Of a stretch of 64,000 bases of DNA, positions 1-10,949 are shown in pieces. This DNA comes from Lasiosphaeris hirsuta. Its lineage: Eukaryota; Ascomycota; Sordariomycetes; Sordariales; Lasiosphaeriaceae. The position numbers and the translations under genes were made by a program. The stretch lies in contig JAUKUA010000005.1 in the NCBI GenBank assembly GCA_030549175.1, positions 4,030,001-4,094,000 of the forward strand. Reading direction: 5' to 3'. Positions within the stretch are counted from its first letter, which is position 1, and every line of letters starts with the position of its first letter. The notes beneath the pieces were generated by a model that was given only the letters and a program-made list of their open reading frames with translations, made no database searches and was not told where the DNA came from.

Positions 1-269
1 AAGCCATCAGCGAATTCTTGTTCGACCATGTATGCCTGGCATTCCGACGTAGCTTTGTTGGGTTGGTGTTAGTGAGGATTGAGAACTAGCGATTAGAAAG
101 TTAAATGTAGGTGAGGTAAGATAATCAAAAACGTACAGGGCCTCACGCCGTGCACAATCTCGACATGCTCCTTGGTCAAAGACTTGACGAAGGAAGTCTT
201 TCCCGACCCGGTAGGACCAATTAGTAAGATGGCGTGTTGGCGCGGAGGTGTCGGAGAGCTCCGAGTCAT
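1..269 (-). CDS. P-loop GTPase (AIG1/G-domain type), 5' part, runs off left edge
   Basis: Two exons are visible: 269-137 and 52-1, joined by an 84-nt intron (53-136) with donor GTACGT and a CACTAAC branch before acceptor AAG. The protein carries a Walker A/G1 motif, GPTGSGKT, about 18 residues from the chosen Met, followed by VEIVHGVRP. The Met at 269 was chosen because its spacing to the G1 motif matches the divergent paralogue at 912-1978; upstream in-frame Mets lie at 308 and 356. The intron falls in the same place and phase as intron 1 of that paralogue, so the two are related. The family comprises fungal AIG1-like GTP-binding proteins of mostly unknown role. The remainder lies outside the window, so the G3 and G4 motifs cannot be checked. 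Confidence 0.75.
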
Positions 270-911
270 AATTGCAGGTCGATGCTTTCTATTTCCTTGC
301 CGCTCCATGTTCTTGGGCGAGTTTTGTTTTCTCGGGTAGGACTTGATCAACTTCAACAGAAAAGCGATGCGGCGCGCAGGGTAAATCAGATGGATCGGGG
401 CTCGATCTTACATCCCAGGTTATTCGCTGTTTTTTTGGGGGTACAGAGAAACCACATGCGCTAAATATTCGAGGACCAGCGCATCTGCTCTGGCTGGATA
501 GGTTCCTGGGGAGGTAAGGTACCTGTTTGTTGGGCAGATGGCCGAGTTTGAAATCACTGCAGCGTGCGGGGTTGGGCGGGTTGGTTTCCGAGTCATTGCT
601 GGCAGCATCTGCCTTGGGACCACTGCCTTGACTTCCCGGGCGTTACTGCGGCTGCTGCATCAATACGCCGGACGTGTCTGGTTGATATTGGCCGGTGCGA
701 CCTAGCGATGCCCGACGGAGCCCAGCAGAACCCAATGCGATGTGCTCTGCTGGCCCGAGTCGGCTCGCCGCGTTTTGGGGGGTGGGAGTCTCTGGATTTG
801 TCAACACCTTTTTAAGCCAGCGACCTGACCCGCGTGTGAAATTGCGGGCTGTCCACGGGGTTTGCCCATAGTTTCCCAGATTCTCTCCAAACCGGGAAAT
901 CACTCGTCGCC
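270..911. promoter_or_regulatory. Shared divergent promoter region of the two GTPase genes
   Basis: This 642-bp gap separates two head-to-head start codons and must hold both promoters if both genes are active. No TATA box, repeat or regulatory motif stands out. The short ORFs here are on both strands, overlap one another and look like chance. Confidence 0.5.
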
Positions 912-1978
912 ATGGCCACTAGCAGCCCAAGACACGTGAATCGAAAAAGAGATGGCGAGGTGATGATCGCCCTGTTGGGTGTGACGGGCGCCGGCAAGTC
1001 GACATTCGCGTCCATCGCATCGGGCAAGCAGTTGGAAATAGGGCACGGCGTGAAGCCTTGTGAGTGAATTCAGAGTCAGCTACCATTATCTACTAACAGG
1101 TACTAGGTACACAAGATCCACTGTCGGTCAAATTTGAGTTGGACGGCCGCACGGTTATTCTGATCGATACGCCCGGGTTTGACGACGACCAGCGGTCTGA
1201 CGTACAAATTCTCGAAGCAATTTTCAAGTGGATGACTAGAAAGGGGCTCTTGAAGAACCAGCTACTAGACGGACTCATCTTTCTCCACCCGGTCACGCTA
1301 AACCGTGTCGGTGGCGCCGAGCAACGGCGCACTCGACTCTTTGAGAAGATCCTGGGTCCCAAGGCCTACAAACGCGTCATCATCGCTACCACCATGTGGG
1401 ACGACCTCAAATATGAGGAGGTCGTGCGTAGCCGGTTGAACGGCCGGTCTGGCGAAGGAGGTGTATGGCATGAACTGTGCAGCAAGGGTGCCGTCATGAG
1501 GCGACATGATAACAACATAGAGTCAGCACACAAAATCATCCGAGAGGTTATCGCCACCTCTGACAGATACGGAAAGGTCAAGTCTCTGCTGGAGAGCGAG
1601 TTAGCCAGGAACCAGGGGCGCGTCGGTAAGACGTCGGCCGGAAAGGAGCTTAAAGCGCGGTTAAAGGAGGATATCCGCCTCCTCCGGAGCCAATATGATG
1701 ATCTTTTGAGAGATCCACCCCCAGAACCCCCGAGGACTCACGGAGGCCGCCACGAAAGGAAGGACGAGAAGTGGGAAGCCTGGTCCCAGTGGAAAGACGA
1801 CATGCGCGGACTGGACAAGATGATCCAGACGAAGGAATTTGAGCTCGAAAAGGTGGACACTATGGTTGTGAGTAAAAAAAACACCGCCGCCGAGCCAAGT
1901 GAAAACTTGTGGCGTCCACGCTGACTTGTATGTTTGAAGTATAAGATCAGAAGTTTCTTCAGTCAGTTTTTTGGTTGA
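912..1978 (+). CDS. P-loop GTPase (AIG1/G-domain type)
   Basis: Three exons: 912-1059, 1107-1867 and 1940-1978, giving about 315 aa. Intron 1 (GTGAGT, CTAAC branch) is phase 1. Intron 2 (GTGAGT, CTGAC branch) is phase 0 and removes an in-frame stop at 1922; without that splice the protein ends slightly earlier. Start context is CGCCATGG. Motifs: G1 GVTGAGKS near residue 22, G3 DTPGFDD near residue 70, and TTMWD where a G4 motif would be, which is the usual fungal form rather than NKxD. The C-terminal third is charged and probably coiled (ELKARLKEDIRLLRSQYDDL). The spliced tail ends in a short aromatic stretch, YKIRSFFSQFFG, which might bind membrane. Fungal relatives are of unknown function; immune-like or vegetative-incompatibility roles have been suggested for such GTPases, but nothing here proves one. 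Confidence 0.8.
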
Positions 1979-2729
1979 TTCCAACCCTGGATGTCTGTCG
2001 TGCTGCGGGAGGGCATATTAGGCTAGTTTCTTTGGGCGGTGTCGCGGATGGGTGAATGTTTTCTCAAGACTTGGCCTTCGGCTCCTATCCTATGCCTACA
2101 CAATCTCAAATATGGCGATGCTCTTGATCAACGGGTTGCTAGGAATTGTTGGCAATCTCCTCCTTCACTGATATCACGTATCGTGGGAAAAGTGTAGGTA
2201 CTTTACCTACGGTCTACCTACCTTAACTTCTCGCTACGCTTTCCTCGTTGGAGAAAGCTGCGCCGATGACACAAGACTTCCTTCTCGGCCTTGCATGCGC
2301 ACCGGACGTTCGCATTTCCACCTAGGAAGACGACCATTACGTTGCCCCAGTCCACGTGTCGGCAGCTCGGAGAACTGGATGGTAGATTTTCTATCTTGCC
2401 GGAAGTCTGAGCTTCACAAGAAACTAGCAGGACCCAATTGATCATCTACATATTCGCTCAACGGTATTGCACGTGGAAGAACACCGCGGAGCTCTCAGTC
2501 AGAAGCCATGCGCTGATAAGCGGCAGAAGCGGCAGATGGCCGCCAAGGCGGGAAGATTGGGGTCAGGCCTCCAGTGACCATTAGCACTGGGAGGGCTTGG
2601 CAGCTGCAGGCAGTTGAACTGGGTGTCATGGGGCTGAGCCGGGCCACCTGCAGGCAGAGACAATCCGTCTAGAGAATCGAATTGGGCGAGATGTGATCCG
2701 TACGGAGTACCCTCACTACGTATGCGATA

Positions 2730-2766
<37 letters not shown>

Positions 2767-3555
2767 GCGCCGTTAGCAATGACCGTGGTGACTCCTGTTG
2801 GAATGGAAGGGAGAAGCACAAGGTAGGTAGGTTCTGCTGGGCGGTGCCCTGACTCTATCAATGGCCAAGGATTTCATCCCACTCCCTCCTCTCCCCCACG
2901 CCGCTTTTCCCCGTCTCGAAATGGGTCAAGCGCACTCCGATGTCATCAGATGATGACATTGGGAAGGAGGGTGTTCTAATTCTGCCTCGCATGCCCCGCA
3001 CCAGATAGGGCGCCACCCCAGGTTGGAGATGCGCCGTGAAGGTGTGAGGGAGGTGTCGCGGCGTGCCTAACACAGGCTGGGCCAGCCTGGCAGGCAAAAA
3101 CCATGCTCGCCCTGCCACAATCGCCATATCCGTCCCCCATTATCGCGTATCGCTCACCGTGAGTCACCAGCACGGCACACCAATCGCGCAGCTTGCCAAC
3201 CCTCCACGGCGTCATCCCATCTTTCCCTACTAGTGCACTTGCCGGCCTCACCACACAGCCCATGACTCCAAACCGACCCCAAACGCGGCCAATAAGCTCA
3301 ACCGTCTGCCTCGGGGCGCCCTTGACTGTATAAGAAATCCCTCCTTCTCCTTGCTTCTCGCGCCTTCACATCTGTTCCGCCACCACGACCACATCACCGG
3401 CGAGTCCCCCCGCTGTCGCATTAGCGGCCAAGTTGTCTGCAGAAAGGCGCACGCCCATGCGGTTGTGAATATCAATTCGACTCAACAAGACACATCACCC
3501 AAACACCAAAAACATAAAAATAAAAACCCCGTATAAAAACCGCAGCCACTCCATC
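1979..3555. other. Intergenic, no gene seen
   Basis: Only short overlapping frames occur. A 32-nt T tract lies at 2733-2764. The last 250 bp are pyrimidine-rich with TGTATAAG near 3327 and GTATAAAA near 3531, which fits a promoter for the gene at 3556. Confidence 0.6.
2733..2764 (+). repeat. Mononucleotide T tract (32 nt)
   Basis: Uninterrupted T run, the longest homopolymer in the window; intergenic. Confidence 0.95.
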
Positions 3556-4653
3556 ATGGACTTACACGACACCAGCAACCCCATAGACTCGGGCGTCCTC
3601 GCCCACAAGCACCTACCCGGGCGCACCGGGGCGCACTACCTCCACGAGCAATCCCGAACCCCGCGCCGGCCCTTCCACTGGTCGCAGTCCAAAGTGCGCG
3701 CGCGCCACGAGAACTGCGTCGCCGCCCTCGCCGACTTCGCCGACGCCAACACCCGCACCCCCGCCCCGCACCACCTGACCCTCTTCGCCGCCAACGTCGC
3801 GCACCACCGCCGCCCGGCCTCGTTCGACGGCTGGTCGCCTACCAACACCCACCGCGCACGTGCCCGCAAGCCTTGGGCCGGTGACGTCGTCGAGGGGTGC
3901 GTGCTTGCGCGCGAACCGGGGGTGAGGTTGCCTGGCGAGAGGAGGCGGCCGCCTTCGCTGGAAAGGCAGAATGCGTTTCGCGATGCGCGCACGGTGAAGA
4001 GGGGCGGGTTGAAGCGGGGGTTTAGTGAGGATGGGGCCGACGAGGCCGAGTTGTATCGGCTCGGGCTGTTGTATGACGATGAGCATGAGCGCGGGAGCGC
4101 CTTTTCGCTGAATGCGATTGTGCATCAGGATCCGGGGTGGAACGTGAAGTTCACGGAGGGGAAGAGGGGGAAGAAGAAGCAGAGGAAGAGGGATTTCGGG
4201 GAAGAGATGAGCAAAGGCGAGGTGGTGAATCTGGCGCTGGACCTGGCGCTGTCTTTTGCGGCGTTTGGCGACGACGAGGCGCTCGCTGCGTTCCTGATTG
4301 GGGCCGACGAAGCGGAGGGTGCCGAATCCGTGTTCACCCACCTCTCGAGCCAGGGGTCCAGCCAACGGTCTGTGTCGCAGGTCGCGGTTAGCTACGACCT
4401 TGAAGAGAGCGCTGAGGAAGATGAGGTGGGGGGTGCTGGGGTGGACGAATCTGCGGTGGCCGAGACAAGTTTTCCGGACCTCGTCTCGAATGCCATCAAT
4501 TGTTATCGGCATGCGCACGAGGAGGAGGACAACGGCGAGTGGGCGTTTCTGGATGAATCTAACAGCGTAGTGGAGATTGACAACAGCGATACCACAGCCA
4601 ACCGCGATGGCGACACCGACGCTTGGGTGGTGCTGGGCAGCGACGGCTCGTAA
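3556..4653 (+). CDS. Hypothetical protein, acidic C-terminal half
   Basis: Single exon of 365 aa with start context CCATCATGG. The first 150 residues are basic and rich in His, Arg and Pro (THRARARKPWAGD). A Lys-rich patch (GKRGKKKQRKRDF) near residue 203 could be a nuclear-localisation signal. The second half is acidic with a predicted helical stretch (EVVNLALDLALSFAAFGDDE) and ends in Asp/Ser-rich sequence. Strong third-position GC bias and a long uninterrupted frame support coding, although an antisense frame of similar length (3613-4746, minus) also stays open, as often happens in GC-rich genes. No known domain is recognised. An intrinsically disordered nuclear protein is a guess from composition only. 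Confidence 0.7.
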   Translation: MDLHDTSNPIDSGVLAHKHLPGRTGAHYLHEQSRTPRRPFHWSQSKVRARHENCVAALADFADANTRTPAPHHLTLFAANVAHHRRPASFDGWSPTNTHRARARKPWAGDVVEGCVLAREPGVRLPGERRRPPSLERQNAFRDARTVKRGGLKRGFSEDGADEAELYRLGLLYDDEHERGSAFSLNAIVHQDPGWNVKFTEGKRGKKKQRKRDFGEEMSKGEVVNLALDLALSFAAFGDDEALAAFLIGADEAEGAESVFTHLSSQGSSQRSVSQVAVSYDLEESAEEDEVGGAGVDESAVAETSFPDLVSNAINCYRHAHEEEDNGEWAFLDESNSVVEIDNSDTTANRDGDTDAWVVLGSDGS

Positions 4654-5260
4654 CAGGTCCGCCGATGAGGTCCCCGAACCCCCTCGACCTCGGCCGGATA
4701 TTGCAGCTGCGGCTGCCATCGGACTGGCCCTCTTTTCTGCCAGCACACCTGGGCGTTGGTTGGTTGGCTATCAGGGGCGGGTTGTATTGTGATCAGGGAA
4801 CGGGGGGCCAGTTGTGTGCTCGTCGCCTGCCCCGCAGACGACTCGAGCTCACTGGCTCTTAGGCTTGGGTTGTGGGGGATGAGGTGGGAGCTGCTGTATC
4901 AGCTGCTGTATTTTTTTGTACAGTCATGTGCCACACTACCTGTATGGGAGTCGCTGCTGCGATGATGTCATGGAATGGAGCGATGCATCTCGTTTTTGGG
5001 TTTCCTTTGTTGGCGAAAGTCGATGGGACTTTTTGTGCTACCTTGTTTTGCTATTTAGACTAGCCAGTCTTGTTTGGTTTATTGATGAATCATGATGATT
5101 GTTATTTTAGACCACTGTATGACTGACTGACTGACTGACTGACTGACTGACTGACTGACTGACTGACTTGCATGTTGTATCGTTTAGAGACCCTCCAAGA
5201 CCAGCTTGAGGTCAGATATGCAACGCCATCCTACCACTCACATCTTCACACCTCATGTCC
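4654..5260. other. Intergenic between convergent genes, with a microsatellite
   Basis: The 3' flanks of the hypothetical gene (plus) and the aspartic protease (minus). The only structure seen is the GACT repeat at 5121-5168. The sequence becomes T-rich after about 4900, in keeping with 3' UTRs. Confidence 0.6.
5121..5168 (+). repeat. (GACT)12 microsatellite
   Basis: Twelve perfect tandem copies of GACT between two convergent genes; likely length-polymorphic. Confidence 0.95.
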
Positions 5261-7057
5261 TCATGTCCTCAGCGCCTTGTTCGCAAACCCGACCTGCATC
5301 TTTCCCAAGTCAAAGACGACGAACTGGGCCTTGAGCGCAACATCCCCAAACACGGCAAAGCCAATCCCCTCGGAGCTCTGCATCCCCCCAAAGCAATGCG
5401 TCTGGTTGATTTGGCCATAGCGCATGTACCGCCCCGGCACCGTGCCCCGATACGTCCCCAGGAAGAAATTCCAATCAGGCAGCACGGCGTGGCACGGAAA
5501 GACGCGGCCGGCCCAACCCGCATCGTACCCGCTCCCCCGGACCTGTGAGTAATACCTGGCCACAATGTCATTCGGCAGCAGCAGCAGCGAAGTCCCCGTG
5601 TCGGCAATCGCGCTCCAGCCCCCGCCCATCCTCGGCCCACTCACGCCCACCTGGTACCCGGTCGCGCTGAACTGCCACCAGATGCTGTCCTTGGGCGTGA
5701 CCGGGACGTAGCCGACGTGGCCGCGGTACGCACTCTGGTTGACGTAGCCAAAGTCGTACCGCCCGGGCCGGCCCCGCTTCAGATCGGCCGTGAAGACCGG
5801 GGCCGCGAGCCGGGGTAGCATGTTGTCGACGAAGGTCTTGGCGCGCGCCGGCCGGATCGAGTTGCCGCGGGAGAAGCCGAGGCCGAGGAGGCCGGAGCAG
5901 AATGGGTCGGTGGTGAAGGCGCGCGAGACGCGGGTGGCGGACCCGACGAGCTGGCCCGGGGCGGCGGCGCTGCCGAGGGCCACGACGTCGCGGTAGACGA
6001 TGCCCGAGGCGCCCGAGGCGTCGCCGTACGTAATCTTCCACGTGTAGTTGGGTAGGAGGTACGAGGTGGACGAGTTGAGCGGGGTGTAGAGCGCCTGCGT
6101 GGTGACCTGGTGGCGGGGCGTGTCCGAGGACAGGACCCACAGGTCGGCCGAGCCCGTGTCGATCTGCACGTTGACTGTCTGGGGCGGCGTGCCGATCTGG
6201 ACGGGCGAGAGGTACTCAAAGTCGTTGTCTTGGGGGAGCGCGGTCACAGACCCCGTCGCGTTGCCCCCTGCACGCTCGTGTTAGTGCGCCCTCGCACCGG
6301 ACGTCGGGGGCAAGGATGGCTCACGCTTGTCCAGGTCCTCGCGAAAGACTGGGTTCAGCTTGATGGCCGTCTTGATGGCGGGCGTCATCTCGGCCCCGTA
6401 CTTTGCGTAGGCCCGCATCAATGCTCTCAATCCGTTGCGCTGGCTGTTGTCGTTCCCTTCGAATCCAGGGTTGCGAACCTGGGTGATGCTGAAACCACCC
6501 GTCTCGACTTCTCGGGCAATCTTGGGCTCAGAGGGGGCGACGGCGATGGGCTTCGAGGGGTGGCCCCCAAACGGCCGGGGAACCCGCCGCGCCCTTTCTG
6601 CCAGCTGGTTTTTGGCATCGGCGATTTCTCTGGCCTCGACAAAAAGGCCTGTCCCGTTCGTTTGCGGGGGCACCAGACTGTCGGAAGCTGTGGTAGCTGC
6701 GCGAGTCGCGGTTGTCAAGGTTGACGAGTCTGTTGTGACAGTTGGGAGTGAGGTTGCTGGTGCGGTAGCTTGAATGAACTTGGTCACCGAACGTGTGACG
6801 GCTCGGGTGCGAGTAGTGATCCTTGTGATTCTAGTTTCGGTCGTCCATGTCCAGTTCCCAGAGCCGCGATCCACCCTCGCGGTTGACAGGCCAGTGGCAC
6901 TAAACGGTGGCGGAATAGAAGGATTTGGCGCTGTATTGTTGTCATAGGTTGCCGAACGTACGGGGACCACCCACGTGTTTGAGCCCCTGGGCCTGCCCAG
7001 AGCTTCTGAGAAGCTTGCAAGGAAGAGGGGGAGAAGACATGACACCGTCGATTTCAT
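5261..7057 (-). CDS. Pepsin-like aspartic protease (family A1), secreted
   Basis: Two exons, 7057-6325 and 6267-5261, give about 579 aa. The 57-nt phase-1 intron has donor GTGAGC and branch CACTAAC. The Met at 7057 starts a clear signal peptide (MKSTVSCLLPLFLASFSEA); an in-frame Met ten codons upstream would bury it. Both catalytic motifs are present: DTGSADLW early in exon 2 and ADTGTSLL about 190 residues later. The stretch EYLSPVQIGTPPQTVNVQID is typical for the enzyme start. The 230-residue segment before the enzyme domain is long and Ser/Thr-rich for a fungal pepsin propeptide and resembles an O-glycosylated stalk. Signal peptide and family imply extracellular or wall-associated protein hydrolysis. 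No C-terminal GPI signal is seen. Confidence 0.92.
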
Positions 7058-8681
7058 CTTGACTTGCCAGAGCGCTGTGCCCTGCACTTTGGATGGGAAA
7101 AAAAGAGTGGCAAAACACGAAACCGGTCATGATTTTGCAGAACACGCAGGACATTGAGGATATTTACCTGTGTCTGGCCGTACCCTCGACCTACCGACAA
7201 TCACCAGGCATATTATCTAGGACCGAATTCACACCCGGGGCTGGCTGAGACAGCGACTCAAGTCGAGGCGCGGCCGTTCGCAATTTACGACAGGCAAGGC
7301 GCACCTTAGCCCCAGGCAAAACGCGCTCCATGATGCATTTCATACGCGCGCTGGCTGGGTGGATATGTTTGAGACAAAATACCGGTCCTCGGAGGCAGGG
7401 GAATCCGTCGAGGAATTCCTAGGAGAGGTAAGTACCCGCTCTGCGGATTCGGAGGTCAGGCGAGTATAGCGCTAAGCGTCTACATTCCATGAGGCTCGTT
7501 TGGGGTGGGACCGACCCCAGTCGCGCTTTTGCAGACATCACCAAGACACAACTACCAGCCACTTCAGGTCCACTCTAGGTTGGGGTGGTATGGTACCTGC
7601 CTACAATCTCGATACTCCCGCCGCCAGTCTAATTCTAGTGTGCTGCAGCCAACTAACCTCTCGCAATAAACGGGAGCCAAAAAGTTCGCCGTTACCTGTT
7701 TTGATGCAAGGCAAGACAATGCAGTCGTCAACCAAACACCTTCACATGGAGACTTTGTCTTTCCTTTACTACACAAGGAAGTATTCCACTCTAGGGAGAT
7801 ACGTACTTCAGGTAAGCAACGCAGCAAAGCTCCCACAGACACCTAGAAGCAGGACCTGGGCAAAATAGACTGACGCAACAGCTCTTTCCTGTCCCTCCAG
7901 GACCCCCCCCCCCCCCCCCCCCCTCCCCCGGGACAGAACCTCCATATCATGTGTCCGTAAGGCATAAGGCATTCTGGGCACAACGGAGGGAGTACAGTGA
8001 AGGCCACGGAAAACCACGGCAAAGGTAGCGCCACACCCCGCATGAAAACGCAAAGCCGACCTCCACAACCTGTTGGTTAGATTCTGTCAACTCCCACACA
8101 CTCTATCATTGCCCTACATTATCTACTGATGCCATTTGCTTTCCATCCGGGAAGGTTGGCCGCCATGATTGGCGTACATACATACATGCCCCCACCCCAT
8201 TTTCGTTTCGTGGAGCCGATTAGGTATTATAACACAACATGCCGTAATCAGCGCATCCTTCCCGCCAAACTCGGGTTCTTCCGCTCTCTAGCGGTGGGGC
8301 TTATTGGCCGCTCGGTCAGAGACCAACTCTAACCACTGTGGCCTGTACCCTTTCCTCTTTTGCTCAAGATCAATATATACATGTCAACGTGTTGAGAAAA
8401 GGGGGTGGGCGACCTTCCGCGCGACGTATCTGTATGTATATGACGAATCGGTGGACGACTAATCTTATTGCCCAGCGGGCGATATGCCTTGTGGGGGCCG
8501 CATCAGCTACTGTTACTATACCCACATGGAATACAGACATTAAGACGTCGCAGAAGGGGAATAGGGAACTATCCGCAGAGTTGGGCGCCGTCACCTACCT
8601 AGGCAGTTAGTATCCATGGCGCAAAATATTTAATGATCATGACTAGAATAGAGACAGCTTACCCCCCCTGGCCCGCCTCAG
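7058..8681. other. Intergenic, no confident gene
   Basis: Contains a 21-nt C tract at 7903-7923. The ORFs of up to 122 codons (for example 7500-7868) have no recognisable features. The last part should contain the missing first exon of the membrane-protein gene at 8682, but no ATG/donor pair in a compatible frame was found. Confidence 0.5.
7903..7923 (+). repeat. Mononucleotide C tract (21 nt)
   Basis: Uninterrupted C run in intergenic DNA. Confidence 0.95.
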
Positions 8682-9191
8682 GAGTTGACTGAGTTGGACC
8701 GAGTGTCCATCGAGACGCTCAAATCCTGGTACCCTACCATCGTGGTCATCATCGGGACCGTCGGCGCCCAGATGACCTTTGCGGTGGTCCTAGCAGACCT
8801 TCCCGACACCGCGTCCGAGGTTTTTGCCAAGGATGATTTCAGAAAATTCGTGGTCGCAAGCTGGTCCATGTTTGTTACGCTGATATTTTCGGGCTTCGCC
8901 GGCGGCCTGCTCGGTATGCTCAACGAGCAAAAGTTGAGGGACGGTTGGTTTAAAAGCCACCGACGTTGGCTGCGCGCGGCCATTGCCTGCAATATCATCC
9001 TCATAACCGTTGGCTTTGCTGCCTTTGGATGCATGGCCGCAGCCATGACCGCGTACACCAATGCTGGGGTTGGAGGATTTGCTGCCTGGCAGATTGGCGG
9101 CGGTTACCTGATCACAATCTTGGCAATCTTTTGGTACATAGCACATTTGATAGAGTATAAGTACAATTTCTCAAATATTCCTGCTTATTGA
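8682..9191 (+). CDS. Small multi-pass membrane protein, 5' end unresolved
   Basis: A 169-codon frame follows a good acceptor (GCCTCAG) at 8681 and ends at TGA 9191. There is no in-frame ATG before the first membrane segment, and a stop (TAG) lies at 8649 in the same frame, so translation must start in an unseen upstream exon or the gene has lost its start. Four hydrophobic segments are clear: around YPTIVVIIGTVGAQMTFAVV, MFVTLIFSGFAGGLLGML, IACNIILITVGFAAFGCMAA and GGGYLITILAIFWYIAHLIE. The N-terminal ELDRVSIETLKSW looks cytosolic and amphipathic. No family is recognised. Conserved-looking hydrophobic periodicity argues for a real gene. Confidence 0.6.
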   Translation, partial: ELTELDRVSIETLKSWYPTIVVIIGTVGAQMTFAVVLADLPDTASEVFAKDDFRKFVVASWSMFVTLIFSGFAGGLLGMLNEQKLRDGWFKSHRRWLRAAIACNIILITVGFAAFGCMAAAMTAYTNAGVGGFAAWQIGGGYLITILAIFWYIAHLIEYKYNFSNIPAY

Positions 9192-9952
9192 GATTTAGCC
9201 CGAGACGATGACTGACTGGCCATGCTGCGTCTGATAAAGGATAACGTACTGCTTCTTTTTGGCTTCAAATGGACATTTCTCTTACCTGGTATCAATTTCG
9301 AGCGCTCAAAGCTCCAGAAGACATGAGTCCCAAGAGAATCAAGTTGAGGTGGTGATAATAGCCCCGATCATGCGAGGCAGACTACCGGCTGGATCGGCGA
9401 TTTGGGGGGGGGGGGGTTACACTCATGGATAACTTGAAATGACGTGATTGATTGCGTTAATGTGAAGTTCTGCCGGGCCCCTGGACATTTTGCAACCCAT
9501 GATATGTTCTGAGCACAACAATTATCAAACTATCCGAGAGTTCTCAAAGTCAGCAATGAGTTTCCCCACACGCCCTTTCCTGTACATCCGTCGGGTCCTA
9601 CCAGTGCCGGGAACTGCCGGCACGAATCTCGAATTGGACTCGCGCTCGTTCCCCCAATGACGCTAACCCGACACCAACACCGCAACATGTCAAATCCTCG
9701 GTCGCCGTCGGCCCCGAAGAATAAGACGGAGGAAAAGAACATCAACTCGAGATGAGCCGAGTAGCTATAAGAACCCTCAAACCCTTCCGAGCCTGTTTCT
9801 CCCTCTCACCGTCCACAAACCCCCTCCGCACCGCGCCAGCCCAAAAGCACGACATCAACTCCGCTCGCCTCCCCCCAAACCATCACCACCACTCCCTCCA
9901 CCACAAAACATCACCATCCTCCCCACACCCAACAACAACCCAGCCCTCCAAG
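9192..9952. other. Intergenic; promoter of the PEP-mutase family gene
   Basis: A 13-nt G tract lies at 9404-9416. From about 9780 the sequence is strongly C-rich on the plus strand, as in many fungal 5' UTRs. An in-frame ATG at 9752 would add 67 residues, but they are low-complexity (HHHHSLHHKTSPSS) and are treated here as leader. Confidence 0.5.
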
Positions 9953-10749
9953 ATGCCCCACCCCCTCGCCCCGCTAGCCACCACCTTCAAATCACTCCAC
10001 GCCCCCGGCCCCCTCCTCCTACCCAACGTCTACGACGCCACCTCGGCGCGGCTCATCGCGTCCCTCCCGGCCACCAAAGCCCTCGCGACCGCATCCTACG
10101 CGCTCGCGCTCGCGGGGGGGACCACCGACGCCGAGCTGACGCTAGACCAACACCTGTTGCTGCTGCCGCCCATCGGCGCCGTCGCACGTAGCGCCGGGTT
10201 GCCGCTGACGGTCGACCTGCAGGATGGGTACGGTGAGAGACTCGAGGAGGCCGTGCGGGGGGTTCTCGCCGAGGAGATTGGGGCGGTGGGGATAAACTTG
10301 GAGGATTCCACCGGGGGGACCTGGTGGACGTGGGTATTGCGGCCGAGAGGATCAAGAGGGTGCTGGAGATTGCAAAGGGGGAGGGGGTGGAAGACTTTGT
10401 CGTGAATGCGCGCTCGGATGCACACTTTGTAGGCGGGACGGTGGAGGAGGCGATTGAGCGCGGGAAGAGGTACCTTGAGGCCGGGGCGACGACGGTGTAT
10501 ATCCTCGCGCCGCCAGGCCAGTTGATGGGAGAGGGGCATGTGAGGAAGATTGTGGCAGAATTGGGGGGGAGGGTGAACCTGGCGCCGAGATGGGTCAAAC
10601 CAGACGGGAGCAAGTTCGAAGGGGGATTGACCAGTCGGGATTTAGTCAAGTTAGGAGTGGCCAGGATTAGTGTCGGGCCATCATTGTACTTTGCCGCAGC
10701 CAAAGCCTTGAAAGATGCTGCTGGGTTTGTGTTTGGAGAGGAGGACTAG
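9953..10749 (+). CDS. PEP mutase / isocitrate lyase family enzyme, frameshifted
   Basis: Two overlapping frames together encode one protein of about 265 aa. Frame 1 starts at 9953 (MPHPLAPLATTFKSLH) and runs through LLPNVYDATSARL, LTVDLQDGYGERL and INLEDSTG. Frame 2 continues from DLVDVGIAAERIKRVLEIAK through NARSDAHFVGG to the end. The switch is at a G6 run, 10313-10318; seven or four Gs would restore one frame. Family knowledge: these are (beta/alpha)8 barrels that make or break C-C or C-P bonds beside a carboxylate, with Asp residues at the DxxDGYG motif binding Mg2+. The substrate cannot be told. An alternative start at 9752 would give a Ser/Arg-rich, possibly mitochondrial leader. Whether the shift is a sequencing error or a true lesion is open. 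Confidence 0.75.
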
Positions 10750-10949
10750 GCGCGACACGATACGATGAGAAATGTACCTATTATTTTGGTTGATGTTGCT
10801 AGCTCCAATCGCCAAGTACGTCGTATATCGTAGCCGTAAAAGAAAAGAAAAAGAAAAACTCCACTTTCCCTTCCTGGTATAATCCCACGACTCCACGGCT
10901 AAATCCTTGCCATCTCAATTTCGACTCCAAGTGTCAATCACCCCTAGAC

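Noticed and set aside
3613..4746. 377-codon minus-strand frame opposite the hypothetical gene at 3556
   Set aside because: It is antisense to a better-supported frame and its composition (Pro/Leu/Arg-rich without structure) is what antisense of a GC-rich gene gives.
8338..8610. ORF as first exon of the membrane-protein gene
   Set aside because: Its only donor (GTTAGT at 8606) joins to 8682 out of frame and yields an immediate stop.
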